This document shows, piece after piece, positions 1-11,240 of a stretch of DNA of 64,000 bases. The notes beneath the pieces were generated by a model. It searched no databases, was not told where the DNA came from, and was given only the letters and a program-made list of their open reading frames with translations. The position numbers were made by a program, and so were the translations under genes. Every line of letters starts with the position of its first letter. The first letter of the stretch is position 1. The stretch comes from Xestospongia bergquistia (lineage: Eukaryota; Porifera; Demospongiae; Haplosclerida; Petrosiidae): positions 2,361,001 through 2,425,000 of the forward strand of contig OZ014415.1 in the NCBI GenBank assembly GCA_963965975.1, in the 5' to 3' direction.

Positions 1-2
1 CA

Positions 3-992
3 AGTTGTTCAATACAAAGTTGTAATGATAGTAAAGCTATAACAGAGTTAGATGAAAAGCTTAGTGCTAAAATTGAAAATGTAACTTCAATACTAGATGA
101 TAATCAAAAGCAACTCAATACAAAGATGAACCAGATTGAAGCAAAACTTGATCGTTTAATGGCACATGCAAATATTACTGATCTCTATCCTCCTTCTTCT
201 CTCCTACACTCCTGTGAGGAGATCAACACTAACTGGCCTGATAGTCCCTCTGACTATTATCTTATAGCTGATACTAATGGACATCCTCGTCATGTCTACT
301 GTCATATGGAATCACTGTGTAATTCTGAAGGAGGTTGGATTAGGGTAGCCTATCTCAACATGTCTGATCCTACAGGGAAATGTCCATCTGGATTTAGAAT
401 ATATAACGAGAGTGGAATAAGAGCATGTGGACGACCAGCATCATCACCAGTTGATAGCTGTCAATCAGTCAAGTTCCCATCCTACAGTATTAGTTACTCT
501 CAAGTATGTGGTCAAGTTATTGGATATCAACATGGATCACCTGATGCCCTTGCTCCTTACCGTTCACAGAAAAATAACCTCAATGGAGCGTATGTTGATG
601 GTGTTAGTCTTACTCATGGTAATCCTCGCAAACATATCTGGACATTTATTGCTGCTCTACAAGAGAATTTTTTCTATTCTAATGGCATACATGAGTGTCC
701 CTGTGCTCCTAACAGTCCTGTGACTGTCCCATCTTTTATTGGTAATGACTACTTCTGTGAATCAGGTTGTCCAGGATATCATGAACTTAATGTCTTCTAC
801 ACTGATCCACTCTGGGATGGTAAACAGTGTGGATTGATAGAGAAATCCTGTTGTCAAGGCCCTGGTCTACCATGGTTCTATAAGACACTTAACTCTCCCA
901 CTACTGACTATATAGAAATGAGAGTATGTGGAGATCAACCTACAACTGATGAAGATTCTCCTGTTGGTTATTATGAGATTTATGTGAAGTAG
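3..992 (+). CDS. Secreted fibrinogen-like protein, array copy 1 (5' end outside window)
   Basis: The reading frame is open from the left edge, so the start codon and signal peptide lie outside the window. What remains matches the intact copies downstream: a Cys-containing linker, a short heptad region ending in QIEAKLDRLM, then a domain of about 245 residues starting YPPSSLLHSCEEI and ending YYEIYVK. The motif order SCEEI, DYY.IADTNG, VYCHMESLCN, GGW is like the N-terminal half of fibrinogen C-terminal (FReD) domains; the second half is cysteine-rich and lacks the usual FReD calcium loop. Family naming is therefore moderate. A role as an extracellular, possibly sugar-binding protein is inference. 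Confidence 0.8.
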   Translation, partial: SCSIQSCNDSKAITELDEKLSAKIENVTSILDDNQKQLNTKMNQIEAKLDRLMAHANITDLYPPSSLLHSCEEINTNWPDSPSDYYLIADTNGHPRHVYCHMESLCNSEGGWIRVAYLNMSDPTGKCPSGFRIYNESGIRACGRPASSPVDSCQSVKFPSYSISYSQVCGQVIGYQHGSPDALAPYRSQKNNLNGAYVDGVSLTHGNPRKHIWTFIAALQENFFYSNGIHECPCAPNSPVTVPSFIGNDYFCESGCPGYHELNVFYTDPLWDGKQCGLIEKSCCQGPGLPWFYKTLNSPTTDYIEMRVCGDQPTTDEDSPVGYYEIYVK

Positions 993-1556
993 GCAAGATT
1001 AAAGAAACTAATGTATTAACTACACACAGGCTAAAATATTGCATACATATTGATTAATAATTATTGAATTTGTTATAAAATTACTACTATGTTTTTTTGT
1101 TACATTTGTAATGAGTTTAAAAAGAGTTTAGAATATAATTACTAAAAATATATCATCTTTCAATCTAGATTTGAGGAAAGTTAATTTTGATAAGGAATAT
1201 CTAAAGTCAATAATTTGATGATATTAATTCTGACTACCAAGGTCTTTTTCAAGGTTTTGACATCAAAACAAGCTATGAATATAATTAAGTTATCAAGTAT
1301 ATCTAAACTGTGGTCAACATAGTGTTTAATTGATTTATCATTGCTTAAGTTGAAAGACAATAAATTCACCTCAAGGTCAAATATCATTGATTATAATGAT
1401 AATAAGTGAATTACCAAAGCTAATACATCCTTAAAGGAGGATCAGTTAGTCACAAATACCAAGTTTATGGTCCTAATCCTCAGCTAATAAAAAGACATTC
1501 AAACATAACAAACTAGCTATTATCTTTTGAGCTGAACAGTGTCTACAGTCTACAAA
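993..1556. other. Intergenic, array copy 1 to copy 2
   Basis: AT-rich, no coding signal seen on either strand. The last 150 bases hold a degenerate copy of the promoter-side module shared by the array (around 1410-1440, with a CCTTAAAGGAGG core). Confidence 0.5.
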
Positions 1557-2526
1557 ATGACATTATTTATTATCTTTGGCCTTGCTATTGGTTTAGTTCA
1601 TGTCAACAGTGACAGTCATGTTGGAGGATGTACAGCTACTTATATAACTACATGACCAATAACTCCTCCTGCACATGGTTCTTATAGTAATGGCAGCATA
1701 GCTATTGAAAAAAACTTGAGCAAGTAAATACAAATATTAACCAGATCAAAGCCAAGCTTGATCATTTAATGGCCCAAGCAAATATTACTAATCTCTATCC
1801 TCCTTCTTCTTTACTACACTCTTGTGAGGAGATCAACACTAACTCGCCTGATAGTCCCTCTGACTATTATCTCACAGCTGATACTAATGGACATCCTCGT
1901 CATGTCTACTGTCATATGGAATCACTGTGTAACTCTGAAGGAGGATGGATGAGGATAGCCTATCTTTACATATCTGATCCCACAGAGGAATGTCCACCTG
2001 GATTTAGACTATATATCCAGAATGGTATAAGAGCATGTGGACGACAACAATCATCACCAGTCTTTTATTGTCAATCAGTCAAGTTCTCCTCCTACAGTAT
2101 CAGCTACTCTCAAGTATATGTAGTCAAGTTATTGGATATCAATACAGATCAACACAATTCCTCTTGACTGTTCATAGAAAATGACCTTTATGGAGCGTAT
2201 GTTGATGGTGTTAGTATAGCTCATGGAAATCTATATTTCATTGCAATGTTGTCATTCATTTACTTTCTTGTTTTTTCTTTCTATATTTATGATGCTATGA
2301 TTACTTGTGATTTGAATGTGTCCTTTACAATATAATGTAGAATGTATTATACTCTGGGAAAGTAAACAGCATGGACTGATAGAGAAGGCCTGTTGTCTAG
2401 TTTACCATAGTTCATAAAACACTTAACTCTCCTACTATTGACTACATAGGAATGAGTGTGTGGATATGAAGTAGGGGAAATAAAGATTCTCCAGTTAATT
2501 ATTTTGAAAGTTATGTTAAATGTTAA
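1557..2526 (+). pseudogene. Fibrinogen-like array copy 2, broken
   Basis: Starts with an ATG and a good signal peptide (MTLFIIFGLAIGLVHVNSDS) aligned with intact copies, but an in-frame TGA follows in the Cys-rich linker (TYITT then stop). The fibrinogen-like domain reopens (about 1769-2167) and reads to TYSQV-like sequence, then loses frame. A central block of roughly 250 bases, including the WTF and CPCAPNSP parts, is replaced or deleted, and the C-terminal LIEKACC and DYIEMR region near 2340-2526 is only recognisable as fragments. Several independent lesions make this an old copy. Confidence 0.85.
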
Positions 2527-3819
2527 ATGATGATAGAAACAATGAAGAGTGAAATAATACTAATAATTACATATGGTTTGTTTTTAATTCATAGAAACCA
2601 TTTAAATAAAAGTTGAAGTCATAAAAGTACAGTGTGAAGTGGGAACATAAAGCAGACAATAACAACACACTATACTTTTAGTCCAAAATATTCAGTAAAG
2701 GAGATGTGCAGGTAATTTTTTACATGTCAAAGTCATAGTATGTACTTGTACATTGATTACATAGATGTAATTGATTGTATAGATACAAGTAGGATTGAAA
2801 ACAGTGCAGTGTGTTAAAGATTATGGCTATTATGACAAATCATTTCATAACAATACACTTGACTACCCTATACCCAATTATTACATGCTTTTCACAGCAA
2901 GAGCGTAGCTGCAAAATTAATATTTGGTCAAGGGCAAAAATTAAAGTGTAAAGTTTGAGTTGTAGAAGTATGTTTTTCATTCACAAAATTTGTATTGCGT
3001 GAAAATTACCAAGTGTACAATAAGTGATGATTTATTTCTTAAAGTTAAATGTAACATTTAACACAAATATTATTATTATCAACATGTATCTGATCTTACA
3101 TGTTAAACACTAAACTAAAAAAATCCTATAACATTTAACAAGACCATAATTTTTTAAAAATCAGTGTTTTAGAAGATACTGACTTCAAACTGAAACACCG
3201 ACTAGAACTACAAAGATTGCATAATTAATAGCAGTGGAAGATTAATAGCTATTGAATGTTAGATATATAGAAGAGCAAGTTAATTCTGTCATACCCATCG
3301 TCATACAATTAGGGCATATGAAATTCATTGGATGTCATATGCGTTGACAGTTAAAGGATGTAGTATTATTTCATTCATCACTCTTGAAAGTCACATACAA
3401 CAATATATTAAAACAATGAAAACAAATATAACCTGTTACACACACATATATATACAAAACATGTGGTTCAAAATGATTAGAGGACCAATATATAATCCAA
3501 TAATATCAGTCTCCATTATTAAAATAATACTAGTTAATTTAATGTGTAAAGTTAACTCTGTAGTAACCTTTGAATCATTAGTATTTTTATGAACAATTAA
3601 AAACTTTTAATGAAGACAACCTTATTAGAAATAACTGATATTTAAACAAGGACAAGTCATCAGTGAACCTACAAATTGAATAAATAACCTTCCACAAATT
3701 TTCCCAAACCATTAAAGGTGACCTCATTATAATAACCAGCTAATTTTGTAAATTATAAAAAAGAAAGTAAAAGTATAGGACCTTTAGTTTAATTCTGTAA
3801 GTAAAGCAGCTATCATCTA
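2527..3819. other. Intergenic, array copy 2 to copy 3
   Basis: No gene seen. The first 300 bases (about 2580-2830) are a diverged copy of the DNA after array copy 6 (about 13010-13110 and 13700-13760), without the fold-back element that sits in that copy. Bases 3380-3490 resemble 44775-44890 and look like a dispersed repeat. A degenerate promoter-side module lies at about 3690-3725. Confidence 0.5.
3380..3490 (+). repeat. Dispersed repeat, copy a
   Basis: Shares a stretch containing CAACAATATATTAAAACAAT and GAAAACAAA with 44775-44890, including spacing of the following AT-rich and ACATGTGGTTCAAAA-like parts. Two copies 41 kb apart in unrelated settings suggest an interspersed element of unknown class. 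Confidence 0.4.
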
Positions 3820-4915
3820 ATGATGCAAATGATGATTCTCTTTGTCTTGGGGTTTGTATTAGGTCTGACTCAAACTGAAAGTAGTAGCAGTTGTACAGCT
3901 ACATGTACATCTACCTGTCCTTCTACTAGTTGTTCAATACAAAGTTGTAATGATAGTAAAGCTATAGTTGAGCTAGGTGAAAAGCTTAGTGCAAAGATTG
4001 AAAACGTAACTTCAATACTTGATGACAGAATGAATCAAAAAGCAACTCAATACAAAGATGAACTAGATCAAAGCCAAGCTTGATCGTTTAATAGCACATG
4101 CTAATATTACTGATCTCTATCCTCCTTCTTCTCTACTACACTCCTGTGAAGAGATCAACACTAACTGGCCTAATAGTCCCTCTGACTATTACCTTATAGC
4201 TAATACTAATGGACATCCTCGTTAAGTCTACTGTCATATGGAATCACTGTGTAACTCTGGAAGAGGACGGATGAGGGTAGCCTACCTCAACATGTCTGAT
4301 CCTACAGAGAAATGTCCACCTGGATTAAAACTATATAACCAGAGTGGAATAAGAGCATGTGGACGATCAACATCATCACCAGCTAATAGCTGTCAATCAG
4401 TCAAGTTCCCCTCCTATAGTATCAGCTATTCTCAAGTATGTGGTCGAGTTATTGGATATCAATATGCATCACCTGATGCTATTAGTCAGCATACTGGAAG
4501 AAGTAAAAGCATTAATGAAGCATATGTTGATGGTGTGAGTCTCACTCATGGTAATCCTCGTAAACATGTCTGGACATTCATCGCTGCTCTACAAGAGAAT
4601 TTCTTTTGGAATCAGAATACTGCATGTCCCTGTGCCCCTAACAGTCCTGTGACTGTTCCATCTTTTATTGGTGGTGACTACTTCTGTGAGTCAGGTTGTC
4701 CTGGAAACTGGCAGTATAATGTCTTATACACTGATCCACTCTGGGATGGTAAACAGTGTGGACTTATAGAGAAGGCCTGTTGTTCTGGTCTACCATGGTT
4801 TAATAAGACATTTGACTTTCCCACTACTGACTATATAGAAATGAGAATATGCGGAGATGAAGCAGCAGGAAACGAAGATTCTCCAGTTGGTTACTATGAG
4901 ATATATGTTAAATGA
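3820..4915 (+). pseudogene. Fibrinogen-like array copy 3, lightly broken
   Basis: Begins with a signal peptide (MMQMMILFVLGFVLGLTQTE) and a CTATCTSTCPS linker nearly identical to the linker of copy 1. Two lesions are visible. An extra A in an A-run near 4038-4042 (five A where copy 1 has four) shifts frame just before the coiled coil. A TAA at about 4223 replaces the His codon in HPRHVYC. Everything after that reads open to a normal YYEIYVK end with typical loops. Because the damage is so light, this may be a recent loss, a polymorphic allele or partly an assembly error. The 3' flank is nearly the same as that of copy 5 (8432-9499). Confidence 0.85.
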
Positions 4916-5060
4916 TGAACACATTGATAATTAAAATATAATACATAATTACAATAAAATAATTAATTTTTTGGCTAATATTTAATTATTTTTGATACAA
5001 AAATGATTTAAATTTAACTGAAGCCACTAGAGATTAGAGTGCAAGGAATGGCTAACTAAA
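4916..5060 (+). repeat. Duplicated 3' flank shared with 9500-9650
   Basis: Starts GATGAACACATTGATAATTA right after the stop and runs to the block ending GGCTAACTAAACAATAATAT; the same order is found after the stop at 9499. It shows that array copies 3 and 5 derive from one duplication of gene plus downstream DNA. Confidence 0.85.
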
Positions 5061-5091
5061 CAATAATATATCTGGATAAAAGCACTATTGG

Positions 5092-5325
5092 AGTGTATGT
5101 TGATGGTGTTAGTCTTATTCATGGTAATCCTCGTCAACTTATCTGGACATTTATAGCTGCTATACAAGAGAACTATTTCTCTTACAATGGTCACCAAAAG
5201 TGCCCTGTGCTCCTAACAATCCTGTGACTGTTCCATCTTTTATTGGTAATGCCTACTTCTGTGAATCATGTTGTCCTGGAAACTGGCACTATAATGTCTT
5301 ACACACTGATCCACTCTTGGATCAG
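5092..5325 (+). pseudogene. Fibrinogen-like fragment (middle part only)
   Basis: Encodes relics of the segment from YVDGVSL through WTFIAAIQENYF, CPCAPN, VTVPSFIGN and TDPL, cut at both ends. A base is missing in the CPCAPN region so frame changes midway. No start, no signal peptide and no C-terminus. It lies directly after the duplicated flank of copy 3. Confidence 0.8.
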
Positions 5326-6010
5326 TCATTATAATACATTTAATTTGACTGTTCTATCTTTAATATGAAGTACAAACACAAGTGGTCCAATACATTTACA
5401 TAATGATTCTTTTGATTTCAAGAATAAATATCAATCAACTATTCATAGCTACATACATACAGTAAATTTAAGAGAGGGCAGTTCTATGACTGTGTTTACT
5501 TATTACTTTACCATTTAATAGTCCAGAGTCAACATATTTAAAACTAAATAAATTGTGAAACATCTCTGTGGTTAACATTGTATCAACAAGAATCTATAAT
5601 TAATAGTAATAGCATTATTAGTAGAAAAATCATGTAATGTAATTATTGTTATAGTATAAAAAGTAAAAATAGTAGTAAGTCTTATATATGTATTAGTATA
5701 TAGAAACAATTTTCTTTTCATGCATAATTTAGTTTTAATAAAACAGATTACATAAACCTTCACAAAAAATTATTATAGATTTGCAGTTTTTAATAAATCA
5801 GTTAAGTGCTTCGTATCAGATATCAGATCTACTGAACAACACAAGTATTCACATGTACTATAATCAATTATGCAAATATAATGTAAATTGATAACTATGA
5901 ATCTAATTAACGAATCTGACCGTATATTTTAATTAAGCGATTTAATAAAAGATAATTCCCACTGTTGTGTGTATCTTATGATTTACGCGAGATGTTATCT
6001 AAACTGAAAA
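5326..6010. other. Intergenic
   Basis: AT-rich, nothing coding seen. It directly precedes an intact gene and so should hold its promoter, but the promoter-side module of the other copies is not clearly recognisable here. Confidence 0.4.
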
Positions 6011-7042
6011 ATGCTGACAGTCATTATCTGTAGTATTGCTATTGGTTTAGTTCTTGTCAATGGTGACAGTCATACTGGAGGCTATACAGATACAAGTACA
6101 TGTCCAATAACTCCTCCTAGACATGGTTTTTGTAGCAATGACAGTTTACCTATCGAAAAAGGATTCAAGCAACTTGATACAAATATTAAGACCAAGATTA
6201 ATCATTTAATGGAACATACAAATATTACCAATCTCTATCCTTCGTATTCTCTTCTCCATTCCTGTGAAGAGATCAACACTAACTGGCCTGATAGCCCCTC
6301 TGACTACTACACCATAGCTGATACTAATGGAGATCCTCATCATGTCTACTGTCATATGGAATCACTGTGTAATTCTAGTGGAGGATGGATGAGATTAGCC
6401 TGCCTTAACATGTCTGATCCTACAGAGGAATGTCCACCTGGATTTAGACTATATAATCAGAATGGAATAAGAGCATGTGGACGACCAGTATCATCACGAG
6501 CTGGTTACTGTCAATCAGTCAAGTTCCCCTCCTACAGTATCAGCTACTCTCAAGTATGTGGTCAAGTTATTGGATATCAATATGGATCACCAGATGCTAT
6601 TGCTCGACAACGTCCACATAAAAATCTCAATGGAGAGTATGTTGATGGTGTTAGCATAACTCGTGGAAATCGTCGTAGACATATCTGGACATTTATGGCT
6701 GCTATACAAGAAAATACCATTCTATTTGGAGGTCAAAGTCAATGTCCTTGTGCTCCTAACAATCCTATGACTATTCCATCTTTTATTAGTAATAATTACT
6801 TCTGTGAGTCAGGTTGTCCTGGAAGCTGGCAACATAATGTGTTATATACTGGAGACCCACTCTGGGATGGTAAACAGTGTGGACTGATAGAGGAGGCTTG
6901 TTGTCAAACTCCTGGTCCACCATGGTTCCATAAGATACTTAAGTCTCCTACTACAGACTATATAGAAATGAGAATATGTGGAGATCAACCAACAAATGAT
7001 GAAGACTCTCCCATTGGATTTTATGAGATATACGTAAAATAG
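6011..7042 (+). CDS. Secreted fibrinogen-like protein, array copy 4 (intact, 343 aa)
   Basis: Single-exon gene. Residues 1-18 form a signal peptide (MLTVIICSIAIGLVLVNG). A Cys-containing linker and a short heptad region (KGFKQLDTNIKTKINHLM) follow, then the fibrinogen-like domain from SCEEI near residue 87 to the end. The linker here has lost the usual CTATCTATC pattern (YTDTSTCP), so chain-to-chain disulphides may differ. Loop 1 is ARQRPHKNL and loop 2 is TILFGGQSQ, unlike any other copy. Extracellular location follows from the signal peptide and many paired cysteines; binding target unknown. The start is the only Met in frame before the signal peptide. Confidence 0.88.
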   Translation: MLTVIICSIAIGLVLVNGDSHTGGYTDTSTCPITPPRHGFCSNDSLPIEKGFKQLDTNIKTKINHLMEHTNITNLYPSYSLLHSCEEINTNWPDSPSDYYTIADTNGDPHHVYCHMESLCNSSGGWMRLACLNMSDPTEECPPGFRLYNQNGIRACGRPVSSRAGYCQSVKFPSYSISYSQVCGQVIGYQYGSPDAIARQRPHKNLNGEYVDGVSITRGNRRRHIWTFMAAIQENTILFGGQSQCPCAPNNPMTIPSFISNNYFCESGCPGSWQHNVLYTGDPLWDGKQCGLIEEACCQTPGPPWFHKILKSPTTDYIEMRICGDQPTNDEDSPIGFYEIYVK

Positions 7043-7254
7043 TAAAGACTGTTACATTATATACATGTAATTATATTCCTGCTAAAAATTTGGAATTAAA
7101 ACTTAAAAATTTTCCATTTAGTTATAAAAAGATCAATTTTTTTATGAGAGAAGTGCTGTCATTTACTACCCCTACATTATATTCCTGATAAAATTTGGAA
7201 TTAAAACTTTTATGCTAGTTACATGTAGAATAGATCACACATCAAAAGTTATCC

Positions 7255-7356
7255 AACCAGAATGGAATATAAGCATGTGGATGTCCAGCATCATCACCAC
7301 ATTATTGTCCATCAGACAAGTTCCCTCTCCTACAATATCAGCTAGTTTCAAGTATG
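7255..7356 (+). pseudogene. Fibrinogen-like short relic
   Basis: About 100 bases align with the region from NQNGIRACGRP through QSVKFPSYSIS of the family, with small indels. No other part of the gene is left beside it. Confidence 0.75.
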
Positions 7357-8431
7357 ACTAGAGCTGAGGCTATTAATAAGACTAGTATATCAAACTAGTT
7401 TAGTTAACATAATGCTTTAAACAATTTTTATAATAACTAATACCATTCCTAATCATATTATCTACTTCAGCGAAAAAAAAAACTGTTTCTCATTACTAGA
7501 AGACTACCACAAGTTATTTATTGAATAATTAACACAAGGTCGAACAGTCATTATCTACCATGACTAAATAAATGTCTCTCCATAAATGGTCTTAGACATA
7601 ATACCTCCTAGATATTCTCAGTCACATATTAACACAATTCACCAAAAAAAGTCAAACTGACAACATACAGTTTAACTTTAAAATGTTTGAGTTAAAGGTG
7701 ACTTTATTGAAGGGCAGTTTGACTATGTTAACAGCAAATACCATAACAAAGAAAGTAAAGAGAAGTCACTATTGGAGAGTGGATATTACTGGATAAAATA
7801 CAAATAAATTTATAATAAGACATATTGAAAGAAAGGAATGAACTACCAATAACAACATGTAATTTGCTTTGATTTCCCTTGATTCAAAAACATTATATTC
7901 AATCTCACTTTTAAAAGAACATGTGGCATTAAAACATGCTATTATAACACTTGCCTTTAATTATATTGAAACATTTACAGACCAACTTAAAGGAAAATGG
8001 TTGTGCTCTGACATTAAAGTATTGATATTTGAAGGCATCAAATTGTTAGGGCACAACAAGACACCCAAGCAATCAATTGCTTGTATATAATGAACCAATG
8101 AAGACTCCATGTAAACATTACAGCAGTTAAAAAGACTGGAGATATGTCTAATATATTAACTTAGTTGTTATCAAATATAAAACAGTATTAGCTTTAAAAA
8201 AGTGATGCTTATTTTTTAGTACCAGAAAAGTATTAAACTATTTATTTGTATCTTAACAAACCACTATCTCATGTTACATTCCTCAAGAGAGAACACTACC
8301 ACAACTATTGAACTAGACCATGAAGCCAAACTAATTGAATGTCACTCTACAAACTTTCTCAGATCTAATACTTCCTTCAGTTTAAGTCAAGTTTAAGAAG
8401 GGATTCTCAGTAATACATTTCATATTTTTAA
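7357..8431. other. Intergenic with promoter-side modules
   Basis: No coding signal. A degenerate promoter-side module is seen near 7565-7620 (ATAATACCTCCTAGAT) without a gene after it, and a better one at about 8270-8385 (CTACAAACTTTCTCAGATCT then ACTTCCTTCAG), 50-75 bases before the next start codon. Confidence 0.5.
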
Positions 8432-9499
8432 ATGAAATCGTCCCACTTACGAAAGAAAATGCCTGCCAATTGCAAAATGTTATTTCTTCTTATGTTGGGT
8501 TTTTGTATGGAATTACTTCATATCAATGGTGACAGTCATACTGGAGGATGTACAGCTACTTGTATAGCTACATGTCCTATTACCACTTCTAAACAAGGAT
8601 GTAGTGACTGTAAGGAAATTGAAGATAAGCTCCAACAACTAGATGCTAAACTTGATCGTTTAATGGCACATGCAAATATTACTGATTTCTATCCTCCTTC
8701 TTCTCTCCTACACTCCTGTGAGGAGATCAACACTAACTGGCCTGATAGTCTCTCTGACTATTATCTCATAGCTGATACTAATGGACATCCTCGTCATGTC
8801 TACTGTCATATGGAATCACTGTGTAACTCTGGAGAAGGATGGATGAGGGTAGCCTACCTCAACATGTCTGATCCTACAGAGGAATGTCCACCTGGATTTA
8901 GACTATATAACCAGAGTGGAATAAGAGCATGTGGACGACCAACATCATCACCAGCTAATACCTGTCAATCAGTCAAGTTCCCCTCATATAGTATCAGCTA
9001 CTCTCAAGTATGTGGTCGAGTTATTGGATATCAATATGCATCACCTGACGCCATTGTACCTCATAGTGGAAGAAGTAAAAGCATTAATGGAGCATATGTT
9101 GATGGAGTGAGTCTCACACATGGTAATCCTCATAAACATATCTGGACATTTATGGCTGGTCTACAAGAAAACTACTTCACTTATAATTACGGTGCACATG
9201 ATTGTCCATGTGCTCCTAACAGTCCTGTGACTGTTCCATCTTTTATTGGTGGTGACTACTTCTGTGAGTCAGGTTGTCCTGGAAAATGGCAGTTTGATGT
9301 CTTATACACTGATCCACTCTGGGATGGTAAACAGTGTGGACTGATAGAGAAGCCCTGTTGTCAAGCTCCTGGTCTACCATGGTTTAATAAGACACTTGAC
9401 TTTCCCACTACTGACTATATAGAAATGAGAATATGTGGAGATGAAGCAGCAGTAAATGAAGATTCTCCTGTTGGTTATTATGAGATTTATGTTAAATGA
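8432..9499 (+). CDS. Secreted fibrinogen-like protein, array copy 5 (intact, 355 aa)
   Basis: Single exon. The first Met (8432) precedes a basic stretch; Met codons at 8459 and 8477 give shorter, more standard signal peptides (core MLFLLMLGFC). In related copies the start reads ATGTGCAAAATG; here the aligned first codon is AATTGC, so the ancestral start is lost and 8459 is my preferred start, with 8432 possible. CTATCIATCP linker, coiled-coil heptads (IEDKLQQLDAKLDRLM), then the fibrinogen-like domain. Loop 1 is VPHSGRSKSI, loop 2 is TYNYGAHD. An AATAAAA signal lies about 40 bases after the stop. The closest relative by loops and flank is broken copy 3. Confidence 0.88.
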   Translation: MKSSHLRKKMPANCKMLFLLMLGFCMELLHINGDSHTGGCTATCIATCPITTSKQGCSDCKEIEDKLQQLDAKLDRLMAHANITDFYPPSSLLHSCEEINTNWPDSLSDYYLIADTNGHPRHVYCHMESLCNSGEGWMRVAYLNMSDPTEECPPGFRLYNQSGIRACGRPTSSPANTCQSVKFPSYSISYSQVCGRVIGYQYASPDAIVPHSGRSKSINGAYVDGVSLTHGNPHKHIWTFMAGLQENYFTYNYGAHDCPCAPNSPVTVPSFIGGDYFCESGCPGKWQFDVLYTDPLWDGKQCGLIEKPCCQAPGLPWFNKTLDFPTTDYIEMRICGDEAAVNEDSPVGYYEIYVK

Positions 9500-9650
9500 T
9501 GAACACATTGATAATTAAAATATAATATATAATTATAATAAAATAATTAATTTTTTTAAATTTAATTCCTTTTGATAAAAAAATCATTTAAATTTAACTG
9601 AAGCCACTAGAGATTAGAGTGCAAGGAATGGCTAACTAAACAATAATATT
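9500..9650 (+). repeat. Duplicated 3' flank shared with 4916-5060
   Basis: Same order of sequence blocks as after the stop at 4915, with a few indels in the T-rich part. Confidence 0.85.
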
Positions 9651-10059
9651 ATACATTTATTGCATGGCATGCTTCACTAATCACTACCAGGCAATCTTTT
9701 AATTGTTTTGGACCATGTGGTATGAATATGGTTATCTACTATTTAAAGAAATAAACAAAATTTAACCTCATATTTTAACCACTGACACACATGTATGATA
9801 ACATGATAGCATTAGCCTCTATTGTCAACACCTCTATCATTAATGCAGTTTCTCCTCTATTCCTCGACTGTTATGAAAATAAGCAAGACTAATGAGCCTG
9901 ATAGTCCCTATAAGAAAACTATAATTTATCGATCAATCCATTTCTAGTCTATTACTGCATTGTATACCTATAGACTATATATATGATGTTCTTTGTTATC
10001 CATCCTTCTCTAATTGTAATTTAAACAAAAGTTTAATGTTGTTAATGGGGATAGATCTG
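9651..10059. other. Intergenic
   Basis: Nothing firm. A block of about 20 bases near 9888-9910 (AATGAGCCTGATAGTCCCT) resembles the NWPDSPS coding part of the array genes and may be a tiny relic. Confidence 0.3.
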
Positions 10060-10310
10060 GGCCTTAGTGCGCATGTGCAGTGTACATGAGAGCACATACT
10101 TTGCTGTAATCACCCATGAAGCTAACAGCTTTATCCTCTGTCTCCCTTCTTGTCATAACTGTGAAGACCACGACTGATAAGGTCTCAATTCCATTCATGA
10201 AAGAGCAGCTCGAGTTCTTAAGAATCTGGATGAGACCTTCACCGAGAAACAGGTTGAGACTTCGGCTAAAAAAGTATTGTAGACTTTGTAGGATAGAGAA
10301 TTAATAATAT
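10060..10310 (+). other. Coding-like fragment of unknown origin
   Basis: This stretch is less AT-rich than its surroundings. In one frame around 10190-10290 it reads HERAARVLKNLDETFTEKQV and then SAKKVL before a stop, which looks like decayed coding sequence, but it has no start, no clear splice sites and stops upstream. I do not recognise the family. It may be an exon relic or part of an interspersed element. Confidence 0.3.
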
Positions 10311-10619
10311 TAGTGTTTTCTCTTAAAATGACTTCTTTTCTCCCAACACATAATATAATGTTAATTTGATTTGCTTAATTGTTGGTCATTATAACAGTGT
10401 TAAAATAAACAATTAGTAATATGTTTGGATAAGTGATACCATTATCAGTATCAGTATGTTGCTTCCTGTGATTATACTCTGTATAATGTTGTTACTACAA
10501 CACTTTGAGACTGTGCCATCATTATGTTAGGTTCAACTAAAACTGAATAAGTCTAATACATATTTTCCTGGAGTAACAAGATACAAAAAGTCAACTGTTT
10601 GATGACATTGACTAATATT

Positions 10620-10985
10620 ACAGGTGGAGAAGATGGAAAAAGAGTAAGATCTAGTCTAAACCACACCCTTTATACACGTGGTGAACTAACTTCGAAAGAA
10701 CGAACTTCCGAGTTGGCAGCTGCAATCGAAGTAGATGGTACACATTGTACTAAAGGGCCATGAGGATCGGGTAGGTTGTTCTTTTCCCTCTTGAAGTATC
10801 GAAATAAGGCCATACTGAATCTAAGACTCGCTGATCAACAACGTGATAACGTGCGTGCAACGACGTGTACGCATTAATGGGCGTGGCACATTGCACCTAA
10901 TTAACTTTCGTGGTTTGTTTCTCAACCACGAAAACCACGAAAATTTTACCCCCCGAAAAAACCCGCTATACGGTATGAAGTATAT
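10620..10985. repeat. Interspersed repeat with CCACGAAAA hairpin
   Basis: A CpG-richer block bounded on the right by TTTCGTGGTTTG, a short loop and CAACCACGAAAACCACGAAA (10906-10941), then CCCGCTATACGGTA. The hairpin and the CGCTATACGGTA end recur, from memory, in sponge genomic and UTR sequences. This is recall, not a search. In one frame the left part reads LYTRGELTSKERTSELAAAI, which may be coding derived. Confidence 0.45.
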
Positions 10986-11240
10986 AGCTCGAATAAAATT
11001 GGCAGTTTACACAACAACCTAACCAGTTTATATAAAAGACTTCATTAATAACATACATGACAATCATTGAGTATTACAGTATACAGCTGCGCCTTTTATC
11101 ATGTGAGTAACATCATCATTCTAGTCACAACTAATTTATGACCTTACATTCAAGTCTTCTATAAACTTTCCCAAACATGTCACTTGACTAAGGTCAATAA
11201 TTTGCTAGCATCTGCAACTTTTTAAAGTTTATAAATCACA
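10970..11240 (+). repeat. Upstream duplication unit, copy a (with 14040-14330)
   Basis: From GCAGTTTACACAACAACC through the ACTTCATTAATAACATACAT block to TTGCTAGCATCTGCAACTT, the order matches 14040-14330 with scattered changes. Here it lies about 450 bases before the start of broken copy 6; the other copy lies directly before intact copy 7. Confidence 0.85.

Noticed and set aside
7869-8090. 73-codon frame MISLDSKTLYSI
   Set aside because: No homologue recognised, no splice or promoter context, length expected by chance in such DNA.
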